From Methylocystis sp. KS32 (lineage in GTDB: Bacteria; Pseudomonadota; Alphaproteobacteria; Rhizobiales; Beijerinckiaceae): a DNA stretch of 64,000 nucleotides. The notes under the pieces were generated by a model. The model worked only from the letters and a program-made list of their open reading frames with translations, was not told where the DNA came from and made no database searches. The translations under genes were made by a program, and so were the position numbers. Shown here one piece after another: positions 11,367 through 20,213 of this stretch. Within the stretch, counting starts at the first letter, position 1. Each line of letters starts with the position of its first letter. The DNA lies in the NCBI GenBank assembly GCA_002862095.1, contig PHSQ01000004.1, positions 244,261 to 308,260 of the forward strand, read 5' to 3'.

Positions 11367-12692
11367 GTGACTCCCCCCACGCGCTCCACCAGCTATTCGC
11401 TCGCTCGCGAGCCGGGCGATCTGCGCGGGTCGATCGAAACGGCGACGGGCGGCTCGACGCTGCGCCGGTTTTTCGTTTTCCTTGGACCTGGCTATCTCGT
11501 CGCCACGGGCTACATGGACCCCGGCAATTGGGCGACCGCGCTGGCGGGAGGGTCGAAATACGGCGCCGCGCTTCTCTTCGTGGCCGTGCTTTCCAGCCTC
11601 ATGGCCATCGTTTTACAAGCGCTCGCGGCGAGGCTCGGGCTCGGCGCGGGCCTCGATCTGGCGCAGGCCTGCCGGGCGCAATTTTCGCGACCAACCGCCC
11701 TGGCGCTCTGGCTGGTGGCGGAAGCGGCCATTCTGGCGACCGATCTTGCGGAAATCATCGGCACGGCGATTGGGTTGCAATTGCTTTTCGGTTTGCCGCT
11801 CGCCGTCGGGATCGTCGTCACGCTCCTCGACACATTTCTGGTGCTCGCCTTCGAGCGCGCCGGCTTTCGTAAGATCGAACTCTTCGTCGTCGCATTGCTG
11901 GGGGTGATAGCCATTTCCTTCGCCGCGCAACTCGCCTTGGCGGATGTGGACCTGGCATTTGTCGCGCGCGGCCTGCTCCCGACCCCCGAATTCTTCTCAA
12001 ACCCCGAGATGCTTTATCTCGGCCTCGGCATCATTGGCGCGACAGTCATGCCGCACAATCTCTATCTGCACTCCTACATCGTGCAAACCAGAGCCGTGGG
12101 CGCCTCCGCCGCCGAGAAGCGCGAGGCCATTCGTTTCGCGGTGATCGACAGCACCGTCGCGCTGTTTTTCGCTCTGCTGGTCAACGGCGCCATCCTCGTG
12201 CTCGCGGCTTCGGTGTTTTTCACCAGCGGGCACAGGGAGGTTGTGGAGCTTGGCGAGGCCTATCGGCTGATCGCGCCTCTCCTTGGAGCCCCCGCCGCGT
12301 CCACGCTTTTCGCGGTGGCGCTCATCGCTTGCGGACTGAACTCGACCGTAACGGCTACGCTCGCGGGCCAGGTGGTCATGGAGGGCTTTCTGCGCCTGCG
12401 CCTGAAGCCGGCGGTCAGAAGATTCGTCACCCGCCTGATCGCTATCGCTCCGGCGGTGGCTCTTACGCTTTACGCCGGGGAATCCGCGACGGGACGCCTT
12501 CTCGTTGCGAGCCAGGTGGTCCTGAGTTTGGCCTTGCCCTTCGCCGTCTTGCCGCTACTGCGGTTCACTTCGTCGCGGCGCTTCATGGGCGAATTCGTTG
12601 CTCCGCCGCTCTTGAGCCTGCTCGCGGCGGCCATTGCGGCGACGATCATAATCCTCAACGCCAAACTGGTTTATGACGCTGTCGCGGGCTGA
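11367..12692 (+). CDS. mntH: Nramp-family Mn2+/Fe2+ transporter
   Basis: 441 residues with about eleven hydrophobic segments. The metal-binding motifs of Nramp are intact: DPGNW in helix 1 (near residue 50) and MPHNLYLHS in helix 6 (near 228). By family knowledge it imports Mn2+ (and Fe2+) with protons across the inner membrane. The start is GTG 11367, well placed behind GCGGAGAAG. No Mur or MntR box was recognised upstream. It stands alone between dnaB and the methyltransferase gene. Confidence 0.93.
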   Translation: MTPPTRSTSYSLAREPGDLRGSIETATGGSTLRRFFVFLGPGYLVATGYMDPGNWATALAGGSKYGAALLFVAVLSSLMAIVLQALAARLGLGAGLDLAQACRAQFSRPTALALWLVAEAAILATDLAEIIGTAIGLQLLFGLPLAVGIVVTLLDTFLVLAFERAGFRKIELFVVALLGVIAISFAAQLALADVDLAFVARGLLPTPEFFSNPEMLYLGLGIIGATVMPHNLYLHSYIVQTRAVGASAAEKREAIRFAVIDSTVALFFALLVNGAILVLAASVFFTSGHREVVELGEAYRLIAPLLGAPAASTLFAVALIACGLNSTVTATLAGQVVMEGFLRLRLKPAVRRFVTRLIAIAPAVALTLYAGESATGRLLVASQVVLSLALPFAVLPLLRFTSSRRFMGEFVAPPLLSLLAAAIAATIIILNAKLVYDAVAG

Positions 12693-12768
12693 GGCGGCGC
12701 GGCGGCTTGCCTTTATCCTTCTCAAATCGTAAGCCAATCCGACTGCGGCGCCGGATCGCCGAGAGTCG

Positions 12769-13587
12769 GTGGCGAAGATAGGTTTGGAGTCAACTGGTCG
12801 AATGTTGCCGCGCTTTATTCAAAAAATGCATAATCGGCTCAAGCGTAACCTCTGGCAGTTGCCCCACGCAGCCGTGCCGGCTCCTTTTCGAACCGAGGCA
12901 AAAAGAGACGCCAATCTCGCTGGAGAAATCGCAGCCTATGAAAAATCCGCTGGCCTTGCTCATGGCGCGGGTTCGCTGCCGCTCCGAACGCTGCTGCGAA
13001 TCGAACAACTGCTGCCGGCGCGAGAGATTAGCTCGGCTGAGACGGGCTGCGGCAAGTCGACCATTTTCTTCTCCCGGATTTCGAAAAAACACCGGGTCTT
13101 TTGTCTTGACGACCGAGACGCCGGCCCGTCTTCGAGCGTGCGATATTTTATGAATTGCCCTGCCACCCGGATTGGGGCGGTTGAGGTTGTTTATGGGCCC
13201 ACCCAGTCGACATTACCGGCCTTCAAGGCCCATGATCCCTATGACATGGTCTTGATCGACGGACCGCACGGTTTCCCCTTTCCCGAACTCGAATATTATT
13301 TTTTCTATCCTCATCTCAGGACAGACGGTCTTTTGGTCCTCGACGACATTCATATCCCGACCATCGGGCGGCTCGCCGACTTTATCGCCGAAGACAGCAT
13401 GTTCGAGATGATCGAGCGCATCGGCGCCACCGCGATCTTCCGTCGCACCGGCGCCCCTGTTTTCGATCCTTTCGGCGATGGTTGGTGGCTGCAGAATTTC
13501 AACCGTCGCCGCGCCGACTTCAACAAGGACGTTCATCTCAAGGACGGCGGGCGCAGAAAGCCATTTTCCTTCGAGGGGCGGTTTTAG
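12769..13587 (+). CDS. class I SAM-dependent methyltransferase-like protein
   Basis: 272 residues (GTG start; an ATG at 12802 is an alternative). The core looks like a Methyltransf_24-type Rossmann fold: AETGCGKSTIFFSR in place of the usual ExGxGxST motif I, then FCLDDRD, a DMVLIDGPHGFPFPELEYYFFYP strand and LVLDDIHIPTIG. Such proteins often modify glycans or small molecules, but the substrate is unknown. An aromatic, basic C-terminal tail (WWLQNFNRRRADF) follows. No operon partner is evident. Confidence 0.65.
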   Translation: MAKIGLESTGRMLPRFIQKMHNRLKRNLWQLPHAAVPAPFRTEAKRDANLAGEIAAYEKSAGLAHGAGSLPLRTLLRIEQLLPAREISSAETGCGKSTIFFSRISKKHRVFCLDDRDAGPSSSVRYFMNCPATRIGAVEVVYGPTQSTLPAFKAHDPYDMVLIDGPHGFPFPELEYYFFYPHLRTDGLLVLDDIHIPTIGRLADFIAEDSMFEMIERIGATAIFRRTGAPVFDPFGDGWWLQNFNRRRADFNKDVHLKDGGRRKPFSFEGRF

Positions 13588-13611
13588 GCGAAGAAACCGC
13601 AGCGAACGCTG

Positions 13612-14226
13612 TTAAAACTCGATGCCCTCCTGCGCTTTCACGCCGGCGGCGAAATGATGCTTCACCGGCGTCATTTCCGTTACGAGATCGGCGGCGGCGA
13701 TCATTTCCGGTTTGGCGTTTCTGCCGGTGACGACGACATGCAAATCGCTCCGTCGCGCCCGCAAGGCCGAGATGACTTCCTCCAGCGGCAGATGTTCATA
13801 TCGCAAGGCGATATTGAGTTCGTCCAGCACGAGGAGGCGGACGGCGGGGTCGGCCATCAGTTCCATAGCCGTGTTCCAGGCGCGAAGGGCCGCCGCCTCG
13901 TCGCGGACGCGGTCTTGCGTTTCCCAGGTGAAGCCTTCGCCCATGGTGCGCCAGGAGACGAGATTTTCCCCCAATTTCTCCAACATGGCTCGCTCGCCGC
14001 TTCGCCAGGCGCCTTTGCCAAATTGCACGACGCCAATTTTCCACCCATGACCGAGCGCTCTCAGCGCCAGGCCGAAAGCCGCGGTCGACTTGCCTTTGCC
14101 GGGGCCGGTGTGGACCATGAGCAGGCCTTTGGAGGTTATGGATTTGCCCGCGACCTCCGCATCCTGCATGGCTTTTCGCTTTTGCATTTTCGCGCGGTGA
14201 CGCGCGGCTTCTTGCTCGTCCGTCAT
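13612..14226 (-). CDS. cobO: cob(I)yrinic acid a,c-diamide adenosyltransferase
   Basis: 204 residues, typical of CobO/BtuR/CobA-type corrinoid adenosyltransferases. The P-loop is GPGKGKSTAAFG, followed by VVQFGKGAWRSGE, LVLDELNIALRY and VTGRNA, and the C-terminal VKHHFAAGVKAQEGIEF is a family signature. It attaches the 5'-deoxyadenosyl group to the corrin cobalt. The MTDEQEAARH start (14226) was chosen; an upstream in-frame Met would add 25 uncharacteristic residues. It points away from the other cob genes, so it is not under the cobalamin riboswitch at 14.8 kb. Confidence 0.95.
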   Translation of the reverse strand: MTDEQEAARHRAKMQKRKAMQDAEVAGKSITSKGLLMVHTGPGKGKSTAAFGLALRALGHGWKIGVVQFGKGAWRSGERAMLEKLGENLVSWRTMGEGFTWETQDRVRDEAAALRAWNTAMELMADPAVRLLVLDELNIALRYEHLPLEEVISALRARRSDLHVVVTGRNAKPEMIAAADLVTEMTPVKHHFAAGVKAQEGIEF

Positions 14227-14473
14227 GCGTTCTCCGTCGGCGGCGCCGGCCAGTTGGCGAGGATAGCCCGATTTCTCGTGAAGCGAGCATTCCGCCGCCA
14301 TCCGCTTTTATGGCTGTCGATGGGCCAATTGAAGGGCCATGTTGCGGCCTGGTCATTTTTATTGATGAAGCAACCTATATCGCTGGGGCTAGTTGTAGTG
14401 ACGTCGCTCCTGGCGCGGCGGGAAGCGTAGTTATGGCCACGGTATGATTTTCACGGCGGCAGGGGAGGAACGG

Positions 14474-14713
14474 ATGACAAGAGGATTTATGATTCTGGTG
14501 ATTTTATCGTTCGCGTTTCTCGCCGCGCCTCTGAAGGCGCAAGCCGCTGGCGGCGCATTGATGACCTATTGCAAGGCCGATGTCGCGAGGCTGTGCGCCG
14601 GGGTCGAGCCGGGCGGCGGCCGGATGATCAAATGCCTCAAGTCGCACAAAGAGGAAATGAGCGTCGGCTGCGCTCAAGCCTTGATGAAGCTCAAGGGCGA
14701 GATGGGAAAGTAA
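14474..14713 (+). CDS. small secreted Cys-rich-repeat protein (GLG1-like repeat)
   Basis: 79 residues. A clean signal peptide (MTRGFMILVILSFAFLAAPLKAQA) precedes a short mature part with four cysteines in the spacing C-x9-C-x12-C-x11-C (YCKADVARLCAGV...MIKCLKSHKEEMSVGCAQAL). This resembles the cysteine-rich repeat of Golgi apparatus protein 1, found singly in small periplasmic bacterial proteins of unknown role. A strong AGGGGAGGA Shine-Dalgarno supports ATG 14474. The gene lies between cobO and the cobalamin riboswitch; a metal-related role is conceivable but not shown. Confidence 0.8.
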   Translation: MTRGFMILVILSFAFLAAPLKAQAAGGALMTYCKADVARLCAGVEPGGGRMIKCLKSHKEEMSVGCAQALMKLKGEMGK

Positions 14714-14799
14714 ACGGGCGCGCCCGCTTGCGGTTTTGGGTGGGGGCGGGAAATCGCGCTTCAGTTTGACGCGGCTTCTCATCCCGCTTATGAGAATTG

Positions 14800-14967
14800 T
14801 GACGGTTCTTCGAGAGAAGTGAAAAGGGAATGTGGTGAGGAGCGATCCAAATCCACGGCTGCCCCCGCAACTGTGATCGGCGAGGCCGCGTCATCAGCCA
14901 CTGGAGCCCAGGCTCTCCGGGAAGGCGGCGCGTTCCAACGACCCGGAAGCCAGGAGACCTGCCGTCC
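14800..14967 (+). promoter_or_regulatory. cobalamin riboswitch
   Basis: Conserved elements appear in order: GGGAATGTGGTG (from about 14825), CCACGGCTGCCCCCGCAACTG (from about 14853), a GCCACTGG arm, GGGAAGG, and the B12 box AGCCAGGAGACCTGCC (14948-14963). It precedes cbtB by about 46 nt. By known mechanism, adenosylcobalamin binding should reduce expression of the cbtBA-cobW-cobN operon. Confidence 0.95.
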
Positions 14968-15012
14968 ATGATTGCAACGCATCGTCGCCGGTGGGGCGAC
15001 AGGGAGTCGACC

Positions 15013-15204
15013 ATGATCCTTTCGAATCTGACCAGCGGCGCTGGCGTCAATATCTCGGGCGAACGCATTCAGGCGCTCAAGGCGGCCTTCGTCGCGCTGT
15101 GCCTCGGCGTGGGCCTCGTTTACCTCACCGGCTTCGCGGCGACCGAAGCGGCGCACAACGCCGCGCACGACACGCGGCATTCGCTGTCGTTCCCCTGCCA
15201 CTAA
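15013..15204 (+). CDS. cbtB: cobalt transporter subunit CbtB
   Basis: 63 residues with one transmembrane helix (AFVALCLGVGLVYLTGF) and a His-rich C-terminus, AAHNAAHDTRHSLSFPCH, the metal-binding mark of CbtB. It works with CbtA in cobalt uptake and is characteristically found behind B12 riboswitches. ATG 15013 was chosen over an upstream ATG at 14968 that falls just behind the riboswitch; AGGGAG lies close upstream. It is the first gene of the corrin operon. Confidence 0.9.
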   Translation: MILSNLTSGAGVNISGERIQALKAAFVALCLGVGLVYLTGFAATEAAHNAAHDTRHSLSFPCH

Positions 15205-15210
15205 ACAGGC

Positions 15211-15888
15211 GTGATACAGCGCGTCCTGGCGATCGGTCTGATCGCCGGGCTTGTCGCGGGGCTTGCGGTTGCGGCCCTGCAACATGTCACGACGACGCCG
15301 CTCATTCTCGCGGCCGAAGTCTATGAGACGGCGCAGCACGGCCACGATGAGGACGAAGGCTGGAAGCCTACGGAGGGATTGCAGCGTACTGCCGCGACGA
15401 GCGTCGCCACGGTCGCGACCGCCTGCGGATACGCGTTCGTCCTGATCGGTCTGATGCTTGCGGCGGGAGAGGCCATCGAACCCAGGCGAGCGGTGGCGTG
15501 GGCGGCCTGCGGTTTCGCCTCGACCGGACTAGCGACAGGATTGGGCCTCGCGCCGCAATTGCCGGGCGCGGCCGAAACCGATGTCGTCATGCGCCAAATC
15601 TGGTGGGTTTTCGCCGCAGGCGCGACGAGCGCCGGACTCTTTCTCTTGCTGCGCCGGGAGGGTGCGATCGCCAAGATCATTGGCCTATTGGCGATGGCGG
15701 CGCCGCATCTCGTCGGCGCGCCGAAACCGGCGACGCCCGAAAGTGCGGTTCCGGCGGAACTCGCGGCGCGTTTCGCCGCATCGTCGCTTGCGGTTCACGC
15801 TGTGGTCTGGGTTCTCACTGGCGCGCTTGTCGGACTGCTGTGGCGCGAGTTCTCCGGGCGCGAAAGCAAAGCGGCGTCGGAAGGATGA
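15211..15888 (+). CDS. cbtA: cobalt transporter subunit CbtA
   Basis: 225 residues with about five hydrophobic segments. His and acidic residues between helices 1 and 2 (YETAQHGHDEDEGW) are typical of CbtA, and HLVGAPKP lies in a later loop. GTG start, 6 nt after cbtB. By family knowledge, cbtAB encodes a B12-regulated cobalt transporter. cobW begins 1 nt after its stop, so translation is probably coupled. Confidence 0.92.
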   Translation: MIQRVLAIGLIAGLVAGLAVAALQHVTTTPLILAAEVYETAQHGHDEDEGWKPTEGLQRTAATSVATVATACGYAFVLIGLMLAAGEAIEPRRAVAWAACGFASTGLATGLGLAPQLPGAAETDVVMRQIWWVFAAGATSAGLFLLLRREGAIAKIIGLLAMAAPHLVGAPKPATPESAVPAELAARFAASSLAVHAVVWVLTGALVGLLWREFSGRESKAASEG

Positions 15889-15889
15889 T

Positions 15890-16921
15890 ATGAGCGCGAA
15901 GATTCCATCGACCATCATCACGGGCTTTCTCGGCGCCGGCAAAACCACGCTCATTCGCCACCTTTTGGAGACGACGCGCGATCGACGCCTCGCGCTCGTC
16001 ATCAACGAATTCGGCGACGTCGGGGTGGACGGGGAAATCCTGCGATCCTGCGGCGTCGAGAATTGCCCCGAGGAGAATATCGTCGAACTGGCGAACGGCT
16101 GCCTCTGCTGCACGGTGGCCGATGATTTCGCGCCCGCGATCGAAGCGCTGCTGGCGCATGAGAAGCGTCCGGAGCACATCATCATCGAGACGTCCGGCCT
16201 CGCGCTGCCAAAGCCGCTGGTCAAGGCGTTCGATTGGCCCGCGATCCGCTCCAGCCTGACAGTGGATGGCGTCATCGCCGTCGTCGACGGCCGCGCGGTC
16301 GCGGACGGGCGATTCGCCGACGATTTGGAAGCCGTCGCCGCGGAGCGAGCGCAGGTCCAGACGATAGATCACGACAATCCGCTGGAAGAGGTCTTCGAGG
16401 ATCAGCTCGCCTGCGCCGATCTGATCATCCTCAACAAGACCGACCTCTTGAGCGAAGAGGAGGAAGCAAGCGTCCTGCAAACCTTGTCCAACGGCGCGTC
16501 GCGCGGCGTCAAGGTCGTGCGGGCGCGGCGGGGCGTCGTGGATTCGAGGCTCGCGCTCGGTCTTTCGGCCGCCGCCGAGGACGACCTCGCCAATCGTCCG
16601 TCGCATCACGACGGGCTCGATGAACACGACCACGAAGATTTCAAGAGCTTCGTGGTCGAGATAGCTCCCGTTCACGGCGCCGCCGAAATCGTGTCGCGGC
16701 TGGCGGAGGTCGCCGCGTCGCATGACGTGCTGAGAATTAAGGGTTTCGTCGAGGTCGTCGGAAAGCCGATGCGACTGCTGGTGCAGGGCGTGGGGGCGCG
16801 GTTTCAGCATCGGTTCGACCGGCCGTGGTCCCCCGGCGAGACACGTTCCAGCCGCCTGGTGGTGATCGGGCGAAAAGGTCTCGACCGGGAGGCGATCCTC
16901 GCCGAACTGGCGACGACTTAG
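15890..16921 (+). CDS. cobW: CobW GTPase, metallochaperone of cobalamin synthesis
   Basis: 343 residues. The G3E GTPase motifs are present: Walker A GFLGAGKTTLI, the metal-binding NGCLCCTVADD (CxCC), the IIETSGLALPKP switch and NKTD for guanine. A His-rich patch (HHDGLDEHDHED) lies before the CobW C-terminal domain. CobW is thought to deliver Co2+ to the CobN chelatase. The ATG at 15890 is used; the frame opens upstream within cbtA. cobN follows after 4 nt. Confidence 0.95.
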   Translation: MSAKIPSTIITGFLGAGKTTLIRHLLETTRDRRLALVINEFGDVGVDGEILRSCGVENCPEENIVELANGCLCCTVADDFAPAIEALLAHEKRPEHIIIETSGLALPKPLVKAFDWPAIRSSLTVDGVIAVVDGRAVADGRFADDLEAVAAERAQVQTIDHDNPLEEVFEDQLACADLIILNKTDLLSEEEEASVLQTLSNGASRGVKVVRARRGVVDSRLALGLSAAAEDDLANRPSHHDGLDEHDHEDFKSFVVEIAPVHGAAEIVSRLAEVAASHDVLRIKGFVEVVGKPMRLLVQGVGARFQHRFDRPWSPGETRSSRLVVIGRKGLDREAILAELATT

Positions 16922-16925
16922 CGCC

Positions 16926-19900
16926 ATGCATCTGCTCGCCCGCGATCTTCACGGTCTCGACGACGCCGGCGTTGCGGTCGATCTCGAGCAGACTCCCGCG
17001 GAGATCGTTTTTCTGTCCTTCTCGGATTCGGAACTTTGTCAGCTCGCGCGTCAACATGAGCAGGCATTTTCCGCGAGCGTCACCTTGCGCTGCGCTTCCC
17101 TTGCGCAACTCAAGCACCCTTTCTCGGTCGATCTCTATCTCGAAAAAGTGGCGCGCCACGCGCGGCTCGTCGTCGTTCGCCTGCTCGGCGGAAAAGACTA
17201 CTGGTCTTATGGCGTCGAGCAACTCGCGGCGGCGGCGCGAACTTGGCGGTTCTCCCTTGCGATCGTGCCCGGCGACGATTTGGACGATGGGCGGCTGCGC
17301 GAGGCCTCGACCCTGTCGGAGCGGGATTGCGCGCGAATATGGAGCTATTTCCAGGACGGCGGCCCTGAAAACCTGGCGAATTTTCTTGGCTTTGCGGCGA
17401 GTCTCATCGGCAAGGAGATAGCCTGGCGGGAGTCTTCGCCCTTGCTGATCGCGGGCTATTGTCCCGATGCGAAAAGAATGGCGGGGCTCGGCGCCGCGCG
17501 CGCCTTGATCGTTTTCTATCGCTCTATTTTTCTCGCCGACGACATCGCGCCGATTATCGCTTTGGCCGACGCCCTCGCGGGGCGCGCTTTCGCCGTGGAG
17601 GCCGTGTTCGTCGCAAGCCTGAAGGAGGGAGCCTGCGGACGGCTTCTGAAAGAAACCATCGCGAAGTTCAGACCTGACGTCATCGTGAACACTACCGCTT
17701 TCTCGGCCCGAGGCGCCGAGGGCGGCGTTCTCGATCTCGCCGACGCTCCCGTGCTGCAAGCGGCGCTCGCGACGTCGACGCGGGAGGCCTGGGCGGCGTC
17801 GAAGCGAGGCCCCAATGGCGCCGACCTCGCGATGAATGTCGTCCTTCCGGAGGTCGACGGCCGGATTTTCGCGGGGGCGATATCGTTCAAGGGCCAAAGC
17901 GCGTCGCGGCTTCAAAGCGAATTCGTCGAAATGCGCCACCTGCCGGAGCCGTCGCGGGTCGAATTCGTGGCCGATCTGGCCTCGAATTGGGCGGCGCTGA
18001 GACGCAAGCGCAACTTCGACAAAAGCCTGGCGCTGGTCTTGTCCGATTATCCCGCGCGGCGGGGAAGAGGCGGCTACGCCATCGGTCTCGATACGTCCGC
18101 AAGCGTCACGGCTATCGCCGGCGCTTTGCGAGACGCCGGATACGATCTTGACGATCTTCCCGGCGACATCATGCGAGCGCTCGAAGAGGGAGTCTACCAG
18201 GCGCGATTGTCGCTCGTGGATTATCGCCGTCTCTTCGCGGAGTCGCCACAAGATTTCGCGGCCCGCGTGCGCGAGGCCTGGGGCGAGGCGCAGGACGACC
18301 CGCTTTGCCGGGATGGCGTCTTTCGCTTCTCTTGCGTCGATGCCGGAAAACTCGTCATCGCCCTGCAACCCGATCGCGGCGCGAGAGCGGAGAGGCGCGA
18401 GACCTATCATGACGCCGACGCCCCGCCGCGGCATTCATATCTGGCCTTCTACCTTTGGCTGCGCCATATCCGCGAAATCGACGCTTTGATCCATCTCGGC
18501 ACGCACGGCACGCTGGAATGGCTGCCGGGAAAATCGACGATGCTTGGGCAAGATTGCGCGCCGGAAGCCGTATTGGGTCCGACGCCGTTGATCTATCCCT
18601 TCATCGTCAACGATCCGGGCGAAGCGGCGCAGGCCAAGAGGCGGACTGGCGCCGTCGCCATCGGCCATCTGACCCCGCCGCTGGAACGAGCGGAGCTTTA
18701 CGACGACGCGGCGCGCATCGAGAACATGCTCGACGAATATTCCAACGCCGCCGCGCTCGACCCGCGCCGCGCCAAGCTGATCGCGGGGGCCATACTGGAC
18801 GAGGCCGAGCGGGCGGGACTCGCGGAGGAATGCGGGGTCGCGAAAGGCGCGGACATGGGCGAGGCCCTCGCGCGGCTCGACGCCTGGCTTTGCGATATAA
18901 AGGAAATGCGGGTCGGAGACGGGTTGCATGTTTTCGGCGTCGCGGGATGCGACGACGATCCCACCCGAAAGGCCTGCGCCTCGGCGGAAATGCGCTCCTT
19001 GCTGCGGGCGCTTGAGGGGCGCTTCATCGAGCCGGGACCTGCGGGCGCGCCCTCGCGCGGACGGACCGACGTGTTGCCGACCGGCCGCAATCTCTTCTGC
19101 ATCGATCCGCGTCACGCGCCAACGAGAACCGCTTACGACATCGGCCGGCGCGCCGCCTGGGAGGTGATGACCCGCCATGCACAGGAGCATGGCGAGTGGC
19201 CGCGCGCGATCATGCTGGACCTATGGGGCAGCGCGACGATCCGCACCGGCGGCGAGGATTTCGCGCAGGCGCTCGCATTGCTCGGCGTCATTCCGCTGTG
19301 GGACGCCGCCACGGCGCGAGTGATAGGTTTCGAGATCGAGCCGATGTCGAAGCGCGATTTTCCTCGCGTCGACGTCACGCTCCACATATCGGGCCTCTTC
19401 CGCGATATGTTTCCGGGCTTGATCGGCCTCTTCCATGACGCCGTGAACGCCGTCGCGGCGCTCGACGAAGACGACGAAGCGAACCCGCTCGCACAACACA
19501 ATGGCGGCTCGATTGACCGAATTTTCGGCGTCGCCCAGGGCGTCTATGGCCTCGGACTGAACGAAACGATTTCCCGGGGCGAATGGGCCGCGCGCGACGA
19601 ATTGGGCCGAGCTTTCATTGCGGCGGGCGGCAACGCCTATGATCGGACCGGCGAAAGCCAGCCTGCGCGCGACGCCTTCGCCGCGCGCGTCGCCGATGTC
19701 GACGCTCTGGTGCATGTCCAGGACATGGCCGAGGTCGACGTGCTGAGCGGGCCGGCTTTCGCCGAATTCGAGGGCGGATTCGCCGCCGCCAATCGCACTC
19801 TGGGCGGAAAGGCCACGATAACCCATCTCGATGCGACGCGGCCCGAGGGGATGGTGGCGCGTCCGCTCGACCGGGAAATCGCCCGCGCGCTGCGCGGGCG

Positions 19901-20213
19901 CCTCGCCAATCCACGCTGGATAAAGGGACAAATGCGTCACGGCCATCGCGGCGCCGCCGAAATCGCCGAGGCCATCGATAATCTGTTCGCCTTCAGCGCG
20001 CTGGGCGATCTCGTCGCCAACGAGCAGTTCGACCTGGCCTTCGACGCGACGCTCGGAGAAGAGGCGGTGCGCGACTTCCTTCTACGGGAGAATCCTCGCG
20101 CCTATGAAGCCGTGAGGCGCGTATTCGACGAAGCCCTGCGGCGCGGCCTTTGGCGAAGCCGACGCAACAGCGTGCATCTCTTGATGGAGGCAGGCGATGC
20201 GCGACGCGCCTGA
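16926..20213 (+). CDS. cobN: cobaltochelatase subunit CobN
   Basis: 1095 residues, somewhat shorter than the roughly 1270-residue Pseudomonas denitrificans protein. It is the large, Mg-chelatase-H-like subunit that inserts Co2+ into hydrogenobyrinic acid a,c-diamide with CobST and ATP. Conserved blocks include LAFYLWLRHIREIDALIHLGTHGTLEWLPGKSTML, TGRNLFCIDPRHAPTRTAYDIGRR, LDLWGSATIRTGGEDFAQALALLGV and RGEWAARDELGRAF. CobS and CobT are not in the window. cobG begins inside its last codons with a 17-nt overlap. Confidence 0.96.
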   Translation: MHLLARDLHGLDDAGVAVDLEQTPAEIVFLSFSDSELCQLARQHEQAFSASVTLRCASLAQLKHPFSVDLYLEKVARHARLVVVRLLGGKDYWSYGVEQLAAAARTWRFSLAIVPGDDLDDGRLREASTLSERDCARIWSYFQDGGPENLANFLGFAASLIGKEIAWRESSPLLIAGYCPDAKRMAGLGAARALIVFYRSIFLADDIAPIIALADALAGRAFAVEAVFVASLKEGACGRLLKETIAKFRPDVIVNTTAFSARGAEGGVLDLADAPVLQAALATSTREAWAASKRGPNGADLAMNVVLPEVDGRIFAGAISFKGQSASRLQSEFVEMRHLPEPSRVEFVADLASNWAALRRKRNFDKSLALVLSDYPARRGRGGYAIGLDTSASVTAIAGALRDAGYDLDDLPGDIMRALEEGVYQARLSLVDYRRLFAESPQDFAARVREAWGEAQDDPLCRDGVFRFSCVDAGKLVIALQPDRGARAERRETYHDADAPPRHSYLAFYLWLRHIREIDALIHLGTHGTLEWLPGKSTMLGQDCAPEAVLGPTPLIYPFIVNDPGEAAQAKRRTGAVAIGHLTPPLERAELYDDAARIENMLDEYSNAAALDPRRAKLIAGAILDEAERAGLAEECGVAKGADMGEALARLDAWLCDIKEMRVGDGLHVFGVAGCDDDPTRKACASAEMRSLLRALEGRFIEPGPAGAPSRGRTDVLPTGRNLFCIDPRHAPTRTAYDIGRRAAWEVMTRHAQEHGEWPRAIMLDLWGSATIRTGGEDFAQALALLGVIPLWDAATARVIGFEIEPMSKRDFPRVDVTLHISGLFRDMFPGLIGLFHDAVNAVAALDEDDEANPLAQHNGGSIDRIFGVAQGVYGLGLNETISRGEWAARDELGRAFIAAGGNAYDRTGESQPARDAFAARVADVDALVHVQDMAEVDVLSGPAFAEFEGGFAAANRTLGGKATITHLDATRPEGMVARPLDREIARALRGRLANPRWIKGQMRHGHRGAAEIAEAIDNLFAFSALGDLVANEQFDLAFDATLGEEAVRDFLLRENPRAYEAVRRVFDEALRRGLWRSRRNSVHLLMEAGDARRA

